Below are positions 1-7,829 of a stretch of DNA of 19,650 nt, one piece after another. The stretch's first letter is position 1. The number at the start of each line of letters is the position of its first letter. A model generated the notes under the pieces. It was given only the letters and a program-made list of their open reading frames with translations. It had not been told where the DNA came from and did not search any database. The DNA lies in NCBI GenBank assembly GCA_903853785.1, contig CAINUM010000034.1, forward strand, positions 1 through 19,650. Direction: 5' to 3'. A program made the position numbers and the translations under genes. This stretch comes from Candidatus Magasanikiibacteriota bacterium (GTDB lineage: Bacteria > Patescibacteriota > Patescibacteriia > Magasanikbacterales > GWA2-37-8).

Positions 1-10
1 AATTAAAAAA

Positions 11-2599
11 ATGTTTGAAATTAAAAGACCACAACTACGTCGTTGTGCTTTTTGTGATAAATCAGGACACAACAAATCCACTTGCTCTGAATATCTTGCT
101 TCAGTTATCAAAGCTAGATCTGTTCCTACACCAGCGGCGCCGATTCATTTTTTTGTTCACCATGTTCATCATACACCAGTTGAATCTGCTCATGTTGTAA
201 ATTTAAAAAAGGAATCATCTCCGGCTTGGCACAATGTAGAGACTGTATCCCCGCAAAAAAATAAATCGATTGACTTTAATGCTGCATATGAAAAAATAAA
301 ACAAGAGATCCAGTCGACCAAAATTATTGAACCAAAAGACATTAACCAAAAAATATTTGTCACCCTATCTCAGCCTGTTAAAGAAAGGAAAACGCCTGAA
401 ATTACACAAAATATCGCAACTAAAGAGGTGGTATTGGATGAAAACCCACAATTAATTAATTTGTTGCAAACAGATATTTTGCCAAAAAAAGAGAAATTAA
501 ATAAACGCATAGGCCAATCGGTAGCACAATCATTTAAAAATGGAAGTGCTGATATGAAACGTACAGCTGTAGATTTTGGTCAAAATATCAAATCCTTTAT
601 TAAGGAAAATTTTGTTTTTCAGCGCCTAACAGTTGCAACAGTTATTTTAATGGTAATTCTTATTGCCCCAGGTTCTGCAAACAGCTACTATCAGGATATC
701 AAGCTAACTAAAGACAAAATTGCTCAGGATAGCACATCTGGGTTTTTATCATTACAAAACTCAACAGCCGCTTTAATGCAGGCCGATTTACCAACTGCTC
801 AGATTGCTATCAATGACGCTTTGAATAGTTTTGGCTCAGCGGTTGATACGATGCAAAACAACCACCAGCTATTACAAAAAATAGTTTCGGTTATTCCAGT
901 TTTAGACAGCGAGGTAAAAAGTCGCCAATCATTGCTGTTGGCTGGACAAAAAATCGCTCAAGGTAACACTTATTTTCTAAAAGGTATTGCTGAAAGTCAG
1001 GCTAATGTTAGTAGTACACTAAATGTCAGATTGGAAATATTCAACAATCACCTGTCTGCAGCTATCCCAAACTACAAAGAAGCTCTTGTCTATTTAGACT
1101 CTGTTAACTCGGATTCACTGCCTTTGAACTACCAAGGTCCTTTTAAAGAATTTAAAGTTATCTTCTCTGCTGTTTTACACGATCTTCAAAATTTATCAAA
1201 TTTAAACGGTTCAATTAAAGAAATCTTTGGTACTCAGGGTCAACGACGCTATCTACTTGTATTCCAAAACCCAAATGAATTACGTCCAACAGGTGGTTTT
1301 GTAGGAAGTATAGCAATAATGGATGTTAAGGACGGAAAAATGATTAAATTAGACGTTCCTGCTGGTGGAAGTTATGATCTTCAGGGTCAACTTAACGAGT
1401 TTATTGAACCACCTACTCCTTTACTTTTGGCGAATAAACGCTGGGAATTTCAAGACGCCAACTGGTTTCCAGATTTTTCGGCAAGTGCTCAAAAAATGAT
1501 GTGGTTTTATCGTCATAGTCGCAATGTAACGGTTGATGGAGTAATCGCCATCAACGCTTCCGTCTTGGAAAGATTATTGGCAATTTCTGGACCAATCATT
1601 GATGAAAATCGTGGTTTAACTCTTTCTACAGACAACGCTCTACCTATAATTCAAAATGTAGTTGAGGAAGGACCAGAAAAGAAGGATCACAAACCAAAAC
1701 AGATCTTGTCAGACTTAGCCCCACAATTTATTGAACATTTTAAAAACAGTCAACCAAAGGATTTGATACCACTTACTATTAGTTTACAAGAAGCCTTATC
1801 AAAAAAAGAAGTTCAGGCTTACTTTACTGACCAAACCGCTCAAGCAGCAATGGATGAAATGGGTTGGAGTGGGAAAATATTAAAAACTAATGATCACCAG
1901 GATTATTTAGCCGTTTTTAACACAAATATTCAGGGACAAAAAAGTGATGGCAAAATTAAACAAACAATTAGTCATCAGGCGGTCGTTCAAGACGATGGAA
2001 CAATTGTTGATTCTGTCACAATTACTAGAACTCACACTGGAAATGCCGAAGAAAAATTATACGGCTCAACTAATATTGACTACATTCGTTTGTATGTGCC
2101 AAAAAATAGTGAATTGATTTCAGCTAGTGGTTTTACTTGGCCAGATGAAAATAGTTTTAAAGTTCCAGACAAAACTTACAAGACTGACGCTTTCTTAAAA
2201 CAAACTGAAAAAGAAATTAAAATTGACGAACGCACTGGTACCAGAATAACAGAAGAATTTGAAAAAACAGCATTTGGTAATTGGGTTATAACAGAACCTG
2301 GTCAAATAAGTCAGATTGAATTCACTTACAAATTACCTTTCAAACTTTCCGATATCAATCAAACCGGCAACAACTCATGGCAACAAATTGTTGATTCAAA
2401 ACGCTCACGATTATACCAACTAGTAACGCAAAAACAATCTGGTATCGAAAGTTTCTTTGAGAGTCAAATAATATTTCCTGCAGATTGGCAACCAAGTTAC
2501 CAAGAAGGAGAAGGAATGAAAATGGCTAAAAATGGAGTAAGTATTCCACAATTTATTTTAGACACTGATCGTGTGTGGGGTCTGGTAGCTACAAAATAA
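11..2599 (+). CDS. DUF4012-family membrane-anchored surface protein with N-terminal CCHC zinc knuckle
   Basis: An 862-residue protein. Residues 12-25 read C-X2-C-X4-H-X4-C (C12, C15, H20, C25), the exact spacing of a CCHC zinc knuckle. A basic, low-complexity region follows to about residue 200, then one hydrophobic segment at about 208-228. The large part beyond it should lie outside the membrane. Around residues 412-450 the block RRYLLVFQNPNELRPTGGF is characteristic of DUF4012, a family common in Patescibacteria with no established function. The topology puts the zinc knuckle in the cytoplasm and DUF4012 outside. The frame is open to the window edge, so a longer N-terminus is possible, but the ATG at 11 directly precedes the knuckle and is a sensible start. 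The next gene begins 12 bases after the stop, so the two are probably co-transcribed. The family call is firm; the role in surface structure or adhesion is inference. Confidence 0.85.
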   Translation: MFEIKRPQLRRCAFCDKSGHNKSTCSEYLASVIKARSVPTPAAPIHFFVHHVHHTPVESAHVVNLKKESSPAWHNVETVSPQKNKSIDFNAAYEKIKQEIQSTKIIEPKDINQKIFVTLSQPVKERKTPEITQNIATKEVVLDENPQLINLLQTDILPKKEKLNKRIGQSVAQSFKNGSADMKRTAVDFGQNIKSFIKENFVFQRLTVATVILMVILIAPGSANSYYQDIKLTKDKIAQDSTSGFLSLQNSTAALMQADLPTAQIAINDALNSFGSAVDTMQNNHQLLQKIVSVIPVLDSEVKSRQSLLLAGQKIAQGNTYFLKGIAESQANVSSTLNVRLEIFNNHLSAAIPNYKEALVYLDSVNSDSLPLNYQGPFKEFKVIFSAVLHDLQNLSNLNGSIKEIFGTQGQRRYLLVFQNPNELRPTGGFVGSIAIMDVKDGKMIKLDVPAGGSYDLQGQLNEFIEPPTPLLLANKRWEFQDANWFPDFSASAQKMMWFYRHSRNVTVDGVIAINASVLERLLAISGPIIDENRGLTLSTDNALPIIQNVVEEGPEKKDHKPKQILSDLAPQFIEHFKNSQPKDLIPLTISLQEALSKKEVQAYFTDQTAQAAMDEMGWSGKILKTNDHQDYLAVFNTNIQGQKSDGKIKQTISHQAVVQDDGTIVDSVTITRTHTGNAEEKLYGSTNIDYIRLYVPKNSELISASGFTWPDENSFKVPDKTYKTDAFLKQTEKEIKIDERTGTRITEEFEKTAFGNWVITEPGQISQIEFTYKLPFKLSDINQTGNNSWQQIVDSKRSRLYQLVTQKQSGIESFFESQIIFPADWQPSYQEGEGMKMAKNGVSIPQFILDTDRVWGLVATK

Positions 2600-2611
2600 T
2601 TATAACTTCCT

Positions 2612-4489
2612 ATGTCTATGTTAGAAAACAACTATTTATCGTCCGATGGTGAAAATACAACACCAAAAAAAACACGTCGCAACACAAAATCATCAACAAC
2701 AAAAAAGGATACTTATGATGATCAGAAAATGGATCGTCAATTGAACAACATATACAAGGATGATAGTGGTCGTATGCCTGATATGCAAAGAATAAGGAAG
2801 GTTCAGGGTGGGTCATTCATTGGTGGCCTGTTTAAGTTCATATTCTCAATTGCAATCTTGGCTGCGTTGGCATGGGCAGGATTTTTCTTATTACCAATGG
2901 CTGACAAATTTACTGAATCACAATTGGATTTCAGTATTACTGGTCCAGAAAATTTTACGATAGGAGCCACAACAACTTACCAGGTAGTCTTTAAAAATAA
3001 TCAGAAGGTTGCATTAAACAAAGTAAATATTATTGCAAACTATCCATCAGGATTTATATTTTCAGAAAGTTCAATTAAACCAAACAACATAGGTAAAAAT
3101 GAGTGGAGCATAGGAACCATAAAACCAAACGAAGAAAAAACTTTACAAATTACTGGTAATTCTTTTGGATCATTAGGTGACGCTCAATCATGGCGTGTGT
3201 TATTGAATTATACGCCAGAAAATTTTAAATCTGAAATGCAAAAAGTTTTAACTCTTAATGTAAAACCTTCTCAAGCACCAATCAACATTTCATTATCAGG
3301 CATAGACAAAATTGCACTTGACACTCCAACAAATTTTACTATTACAGTAGAAAGTAAAGATAATCTTGTTGGTAAAAATTTAGAAATTATTCCCGTCTTT
3401 CCTACAAGTTTCATTATCACTACTTCTTCAATTCCATTACAAAAAAACATCTGGAAACTTCAAGCCCCAACATCAACAGATAATATCTCAAAATATATAA
3501 TAAATTTTAGTGGTAAATTTTCCATGACTGAAGAAAATACTATTCCACTAAAAGTACAAGTTAAGCTTGCTGGCTCTAACCAAGATAGTTATTTATTGTC
3601 AGAGTCTATTCTAAACACGGAGATTGTTAAAAATTCTATCACAATAAACACAGCAATAAATGGATCACTCACAGATATGAATTCAAAACCAGGAGATACA
3701 TTAAATTTTACGGTATTAGTAAAAAATGCCGGCAAAGAAGATGTTGACAAAGCTCAGATCAAACTTATCATAGACTCCCCTTCATACAAGAAACAAAGTG
3801 TTTTAAGCTGGAGTGATATCGCTGACAAAAACGATGGTGATATTACCGGTAGTCAAACATCTGATCAAGTTCGACGAGCAAATTTAATTTGGAATGATAA
3901 AAAAATAACAGCGCTAAATAAAATAAAGGCGGGTGGCGAGGTCTTGCTAGATTTTCAAATACCTGTAAAAAGTAGCGACAAGGCACCTTGGAACAGTATT
4001 GAAAATAATCAGATTAAAATTACAACAGAATTAAATTTTGACGATTCTACTAAAACCTCACAAACAATAAGTGGTAATATAATTAATATTACTTTAAATT
4101 CAGACTTGTCTCTTTCAATTAAAAATGATATTAGCAGTAATAATCAAGAAAAAGAACAACACGATATTACATGGATTTTAAATAACACTTATCATCCACT
4201 TAAGAATATAATAGTTTCTGCCGATCTTTATGGTGATCTAAACTGGCAAGGACCTTCGTCAACTTCTGCTGGTACTGTAAATTATGACGTTAAAACAAAA
4301 CATTTAGTTTGGACAATTGCTGATATGACAGAAAATACCGACGTATTAGACCTACCGTTTACTGTTATTATTAACAAAAAAAATCCTACGCAAAATACAT
4401 TAATTTCAAAAATTCACATAACCGCAGATGATACAGTCAGTGGAAAAAATATTGAACTAACTGGTAATGAAACACCTCTTAACAATTAA
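2612..4489 (+). CDS. Membrane-anchored surface protein with tandem Ig-like/DUF11-type repeats
   Basis: A 625-residue protein. Residues 1-70 are polar, rich in Lys, Thr and Ser, and probably cytoplasmic. One hydrophobic segment lies at about 71-93. The remaining 530 residues are Asn/Thr/Ser-rich beta-type sequence with about four repeats of 110-130 residues. The repeats contain phrases such as ITGPENFTIGATTTYQVVFKN and PGDTLNFTVLVKNAGKEDVDKA, typical of DUF11/CARDB-like Ig folds on bacterial surfaces. No LPXTG sorting motif or catalytic motif is visible. It lies 12 bases after the DUF4012 gene on the same strand and ends just before a strong terminator, so the pair forms the end of one operon. 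No Shine-Dalgarno is seen before the ATG. The most likely role is a stalk or scaffold partner of the DUF4012 protein; that pairing is inferred from adjacency and shared topology. Confidence 0.75.
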   Translation: MSMLENNYLSSDGENTTPKKTRRNTKSSTTKKDTYDDQKMDRQLNNIYKDDSGRMPDMQRIRKVQGGSFIGGLFKFIFSIAILAALAWAGFFLLPMADKFTESQLDFSITGPENFTIGATTTYQVVFKNNQKVALNKVNIIANYPSGFIFSESSIKPNNIGKNEWSIGTIKPNEEKTLQITGNSFGSLGDAQSWRVLLNYTPENFKSEMQKVLTLNVKPSQAPINISLSGIDKIALDTPTNFTITVESKDNLVGKNLEIIPVFPTSFIITTSSIPLQKNIWKLQAPTSTDNISKYIINFSGKFSMTEENTIPLKVQVKLAGSNQDSYLLSESILNTEIVKNSITINTAINGSLTDMNSKPGDTLNFTVLVKNAGKEDVDKAQIKLIIDSPSYKKQSVLSWSDIADKNDGDITGSQTSDQVRRANLIWNDKKITALNKIKAGGEVLLDFQIPVKSSDKAPWNSIENNQIKITTELNFDDSTKTSQTISGNIINITLNSDLSLSIKNDISSNNQEKEQHDITWILNNTYHPLKNIIVSADLYGDLNWQGPSSTSAGTVNYDVKTKHLVWTIADMTENTDVLDLPFTVIINKKNPTQNTLISKIHITADDTVSGKNIELTGNETPLNN

Positions 4490-4502
4490 TCCATAATTAT
4501 TA

Positions 4503-4533
4503 AAAAATCCTCTTATGTTTTAAGAGGATTTTT
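4503..4533. terminator. Bidirectional rho-independent terminator between the surface-protein operon and miaA
   Basis: A perfect 13-bp stem (4503-4515 with 4521-4533, core ATCCTCTTA/TAAGAGGAT) closes a 5-nt loop. It is flanked by A-runs on one side and T-runs on the other, so it gives a U-tract in both directions. It sits between two convergent genes, and the last bases of the right arm overlap the miaA stop codon. Confidence 0.92.
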
Positions 4534-5464
4534 ATTTATCTAAAAAAGTTTTTACAATATTTTGAGCTCCTAAAAAATCCTCTGGTGAAATCCAAACAAT
4601 TCTTTTGTCTCTTTTAAACCAAGTTTCTTGTCTCTTGGCATAACGTCTCGTGTCTCTTTTAAAAACTTCCACTGCCTCTTCTAATGTTATATCACCACGT
4701 AAATAGCTTCCTATCTGTTTATATCCAATACTACTCATACTTGGTAAATCAAAGCGATATCTTTCTGACAATCGTTTCGTCTCTTCAACCAAACCATCTT
4801 TAATTTGTTCATCGATACGACTATTTATTAGTTGGTATAATTTCTTACGGTCACATTTTGTGCCAATTTGTAAACTATCATAGATTGGAAGAGATTTGGT
4901 GGTTTGAGAAACAAATGATTCACCACTACTAATCGCCACTTCTAGTGCCCTCAAAACTCTTCGACGATTTTGAATATCAATTTTTTTAACAGTTTCTGGA
5001 TCAATATTTTTTAATAATTTGACGAGTTCTTCCAAGGATTTAGTATCGAAACTATTTCGCAATTTATTATTTGGTTCAACTTTTGGAATATCCAAATTAT
5101 CCACAAGTGACCAAATATATAAACCAGTACCACCTACCACAATTGGTAATTTGCCACGAGTCAATATGTCGGCGATAGCTAAATTGGCCTTTTCCTTGTA
5201 ATCAGACAAGGTAAAACGTTCGCTTGGTTTTACGAAATCCATCAGATGGTGGACAGAACCCTGAAAAATATATTCGCCTTTTTTCTGTTTACCTGGATCT
5301 TTTGGTGGTTTAGCAGTCGCAATATCCATTTCTTTGTAAACCTGACGAGAGTCGGCGTTCACTATTTCACCATTAAATTTCTTGGACAGCAAAATACTAA
5401 GCACTGTTTTACCAGAAGCAGTAGGACCAACTATAAATATTACTTTAGGAGGGGTATTTTTCAT
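4532..5464 (-). CDS. miaA: tRNA dimethylallyltransferase
   Basis: Transfers a dimethylallyl group to N6 of A37 in tRNAs that read U-starting codons. The product is 310 residues from the ATG at 5464, normal for MiaA. It shows the P-loop GPTASGKT (residues 13-20), the NADSRQVYKEMDIATAKP block, VGGTGLYI, and the C-terminal RYAKRQETWFKR motif. The frame is open to a TTG at 5500, but that codon falls in the -35 box of a good promoter (5472-5500), so the ATG at 5464 is preferred. This start leaves almost no 5' leader, suggesting a leaderless mRNA. The gene is transcribed alone, away from the structured-RNA unit at 5509, and converges on the surface-protein operon with a shared terminator. No key residue appears missing. 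Confidence 0.96.
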   Translation of the reverse strand: MKNTPPKVIFIVGPTASGKTVLSILLSKKFNGEIVNADSRQVYKEMDIATAKPPKDPGKQKKGEYIFQGSVHHLMDFVKPSERFTLSDYKEKANLAIADILTRGKLPIVVGGTGLYIWSLVDNLDIPKVEPNNKLRNSFDTKSLEELVKLLKNIDPETVKKIDIQNRRRVLRALEVAISSGESFVSQTTKSLPIYDSLQIGTKCDRKKLYQLINSRIDEQIKDGLVEETKRLSERYRFDLPSMSSIGYKQIGSYLRGDITLEEAVEVFKRDTRRYAKRQETWFKRDKRIVWISPEDFLGAQNIVKTFLDK

Positions 5465-5471
5465 CAACCCG

Positions 5472-5500
5472 ATTATACGTAAGATTGTAAAATTAATCAA
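5472..5500 (-). promoter_or_regulatory. Sigma70-type promoter of miaA (leaderless)
   Basis: On the minus strand a -35 TTGATT (5495-5500), a 17-bp spacer and a perfect -10 TATAAT (5472-5477). The predicted start is at about 5464-5466, at or one or two bases before the miaA ATG. It is back to back with the plus-strand promoter at 5509-5537, with 8 bp between the two -35 boxes. Confidence 0.8.
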
Positions 5501-5508
5501 GAGATCTG

Positions 5509-5537
5509 TTGACTTTTGTCTGTATTTATGATATTGT
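5509..5537 (+). promoter_or_regulatory. Strong extended -10 promoter of the structured RNA unit
   Basis: -35 TTGACT (5509-5514), a 17-bp spacer (5515-5531) and -10 TATTGT (5532-5537), with TG at 5529-5530 making an extended -10. The expected transcription start is about 5544. No long gene follows; the next element on this strand is the hairpin-rich region and then a terminator. Confidence 0.8.
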
Positions 5538-5588
5538 ATATCCCTGCTACACGGATTGGCCGTGTATCAGTCTCAGTCTGGGGGTATT

Positions 5589-5750
5589 ATGTATTTTCTA
5601 AACGGCTTCGCTGAAGCCATCGCTCAAATCGACCTGAACGCCGCGGTCAACGCGGCACTGATGACCAATTCGGTCATTATGACAGGTGTCATGCTTATTT
5701 GGGCACAACATGTGTCCAAAAAGTTGGTACCCGTTCGCGCTACGACCTGA
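5589..5750 (+). CDS. Possible 53-residue small membrane peptide inside the structured unit
   Basis: An ATG lies 4 nt after GGGGG (5580-5584), a plausible Shine-Dalgarno in a window where most genes lack one. The peptide has an Ala-rich, mildly acidic N-terminal half (FAEAIAQIDLNAAVNAAL), a short hydrophobic stretch (VIMTGVMLIWA) and a basic tail (HVSKKLVPVR). This is the layout of small membrane peptides such as holins or filamentous-phage coat proteins, but no real similarity to either was recognised. Codons are mostly C- or G-ending (GCC, ATC, GAC, CTG, AAC), unlike the neighbouring A/T-ending genes. Against it, five perfect hairpins fall inside the ORF, so the composition may reflect RNA folding, and the ORF may be accidental. 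If it is translated, its strong promoter implies high expression. Confidence 0.3.
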   Translation: MYFLNGFAEAIAQIDLNAAVNAALMTNSVIMTGVMLIWAQHVSKKLVPVRATT

Positions 5751-5986
5751 GCGAAGTATCTGGGCCTTGAACGCACAATACAGACCGTGCACAAAAGGCG
5801 GCTAGAATTCCCGGCCATGTGGGAATACCATAACCTCTGACAAAGCCATGTCATTCTGAATCACGCACGACAAACCGCGTGAAACAGCTGGCTAGCCCAG
5901 TCAAGATTGAGGACCGTGTTTTGACTCACACACGTTATCCAGTGAGTCCTCTACTCTGGAATATTACGACTAATATTTTGGGGATA

Positions 5987-6020
5987 ATACAAAATCCGCT
6001 TTTCAAGGCGGATTTTGTAT
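5987..6020. terminator. Terminator of the structured RNA unit, shared with thrS
   Basis: A perfect 13-bp stem (5987-5999 with 6008-6020, core AAAATCCGC/GCGGATTTT) with an 8-nt loop and T-rich sequence after it on the plus strand. On the minus strand it lies 13 bases past the thrS stop and is followed by a weaker U-rich stretch, so it can serve both convergent units. Confidence 0.88.
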
Positions 6021-6032
6021 TTGTAAATACTT

Positions 6033-7826
6033 TTAAATTCTTTGTTTAATTTCACCCTTAATTTTTTCAACAAAATCAATCTTGCTCATTTTGATTTGAT
6101 CCTTCTGTCCACGTACTCGGATCATCCAATCTTCTCCTGCTAACTCCTTATCGCCTATTACGATAATATACGGTATCTGTTTACCGATCGCTTTGCGAAC
6201 TCGATTACCCAAAGTTTCATTGGCAGAATCTGTTTCAACCCTTACATCCATACCAAATAATTCAAACTCGATTTCTTTGGCCGCTTCAACATGTTTTTCA
6301 GCTACTGGTATTAACACTATTTGGGTTGGTGATAACCATACCGGCCACTTTCCACCATAGTGTTCGATTAAAAAGGCAGTAAATCTTTCGTGGGTAGATA
6401 ACGGCGCACGATGAATTACAAACACCTCATTATTGTCGGCACCTGAATCATCGGTGTAACTTAAACCGAATCTTTGTTTGGCTGCGAAATCCAACTGAAC
6501 TGTCGACATGGTTTCTTCGCGCCCAATTACCGATTTAAACATTACATCTACTTTCGGACCATAGAATGCCGCTTCATCTTCTGCTTCAACAAAAGGCGCT
6601 TTCATTTCTTGTAAAACTTCACGAATAACACCTTCAGAAAATTCCCAATTTTCTGGCTGATTAATATATTTATCAAGATGGGTTGGGCTCCATTTAGAAA
6701 GTCTAAACCAATAATTTTCTAAACCAAATATTTTAAAATACTTTATCATCAAATCCATTACGGCTTTAAATTCGTCTTTTATTTGATCTTTGCGACAATA
6801 AATATGGGCATCATTCATAGCCATACAACGCACACGTAACAAACCAGCCAATGTTCCAGATAATTCATTGCGGTAACATTCTCCATACTCCGCAATACGA
6901 AGTGGCAAATCACGATAACTATGTTTTTTGTGATTAAAGATAGTATGATGATGTGGACAATTCATTGCCTTTAAATAATATGTACCATCATCCATAACCA
7001 TTGGAGGATACATACCATCCTTATAATATGGCAAATGACCTGAGGTCAAATATAGTTCTTCTTTCGCTAAATGAGGCGTGCGGACACGAACATAACCACC
7101 GACGCGTTCAGATTCAGTTGCAAGTCTTTCTATTTCATTGCGAATTATAGTACCATTTGGCAACCACATGACCAATCCTTTGCCGACTTTTTCATCAAAA
7201 AAGAATAACTCTTGTTCCGCCCCAATTTTTCGATGATCTCTTTTTTCTGCTTCCTCTAACATGTTAAGATATTCATCCAAGTCAGATTGTTGTTCAAAAC
7301 ATACACCATAGATGCGTGTTAGTTGCGGATTTTCGCTCTTACCACGCCAATAGGCACCGGCTAATTTTGTAAGCTTAAAAACACCAATTTCACCTGTATT
7401 ATCCAAATGCGGACCACGACATAAATCAACAAACTCCCCAGTGCTATATAATGTAACACTATCGACGGAGCCAGAAAATTCCTTTAATTCATCGTCATTC
7501 ACTTTAGTTGTTCCCTTTTCTTTTAAATCTTTAAGCAATTCTACCTTATATGTTTGTTTCAAATCTTGAAATATTTTTACAGCATCATCGATTTGAACTT
7601 CCTTGCGCTCATATTTCAAATTTCCTTTAGCCAAATTTCTAGCGCAATTTTCAATTTTTTGTAAATCACCTTCGCTAATTGAAGCACCAAAATCAACATC
7701 ATAATAGAAACCATTTTCAACAGTAGGTCCAACTCCAAACTTAGCCTGAGGATACATTTTTTGCACCGCTGCTGCAATCAAATGTGCACAACTGTGTCGC
7801 ATTTTTTCTAATTGTTCTTTTTCCAT
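6033..7826 (-). CDS. thrS: Threonyl-tRNA synthetase lacking the N-terminal TGS domain
   Basis: Activates threonine and charges tRNA-Thr in the cytoplasm. The product is 597 residues against about 640 for the usual bacterial enzyme. It starts directly in the editing domain, with HSCAH giving the HxxxH site (H11, H15) and the later C-x3-H of LCRGPHL. The TGS domain is absent. The catalytic zinc ligands are visible as C290 (MNCPHH), H341 (NDAHIYC) and H472 (VIHRAPLS), spaced much as in E. coli. Motif 2 is present as YRNELSGTLAGLLRVR, followed by CMAMNDAH where FTQDDAH is usual. The anticodon-binding domain is complete to the C-terminus. It begins 3 bases after the GNAT gene and shares the T-box leader upstream, so it should be induced when uncharged tRNA-Thr accumulates. 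Confidence 0.96.
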   Translation of the reverse strand: MEKEQLEKMRHSCAHLIAAAVQKMYPQAKFGVGPTVENGFYYDVDFGASISEGDLQKIENCARNLAKGNLKYERKEVQIDDAVKIFQDLKQTYKVELLKDLKEKGTTKVNDDELKEFSGSVDSVTLYSTGEFVDLCRGPHLDNTGEIGVFKLTKLAGAYWRGKSENPQLTRIYGVCFEQQSDLDEYLNMLEEAEKRDHRKIGAEQELFFFDEKVGKGLVMWLPNGTIIRNEIERLATESERVGGYVRVRTPHLAKEELYLTSGHLPYYKDGMYPPMVMDDGTYYLKAMNCPHHHTIFNHKKHSYRDLPLRIAEYGECYRNELSGTLAGLLRVRCMAMNDAHIYCRKDQIKDEFKAVMDLMIKYFKIFGLENYWFRLSKWSPTHLDKYINQPENWEFSEGVIREVLQEMKAPFVEAEDEAAFYGPKVDVMFKSVIGREETMSTVQLDFAAKQRFGLSYTDDSGADNNEVFVIHRAPLSTHERFTAFLIEHYGGKWPVWLSPTQIVLIPVAEKHVEAAKEIEFELFGMDVRVETDSANETLGNRVRKAIGKQIPYIIVIGDKELAGEDWMIRVRGQKDQIKMSKIDFVEKIKGEIKQRI

Positions 7827-7829
7827 ATA

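Larger units (their letters stand above)
5544..6024 (+). ncRNA. Candidate structured RNA of about 480 nt, family not recognised
   Basis: A complete transcription unit with a promoter (5509-5537) and terminator (5987-6020), GC-richer than its neighbours. It holds consecutive perfect hairpins: 5549-5565 (ACACGG/CCGTGT), 5604-5618 (GGCTTC/GAAGCC), 5640-5656 (GCCGCG/CGCGGC), 5661-5677 (ATGACC/GGTCAT), 5679-5692 (ATGAC/GTCAT), 5701-5717 (7 bp with one G-U pair). More follow at 5807-5826, 5838-5853, 5888-5900, 5923-5948 (7 bp) and 5960-5977 (7 bp). Loops are mostly 3-8 nt. The G-U pair in the 5701 hairpin becomes an A-C mismatch on the other strand, which favours the plus strand. I found no tmRNA, RNase P, SRP or tRNA signatures. 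A short ORF with a Shine-Dalgarno lies inside (5589-5750), so a small mRNA with heavy structure is the alternative. The transcription unit is well supported; its function is unknown. Confidence 0.6.

Noticed and set aside
5598..5854. Minus-strand open frames of 64 and 76 codons across the structured RNA
   Set aside because: Neither has a promoter or ribosome site; they arise from the symmetric GC-rich hairpins, and the promoter points the other way.
5544..6024. tmRNA, RNase P RNA or SRP RNA
   Set aside because: No CCA-ended acceptor arm or T-arm GGTTCGA was found, no GAGGAAAGTC P4 element, and no GGAAGCAGC SRP tip, on either strand.
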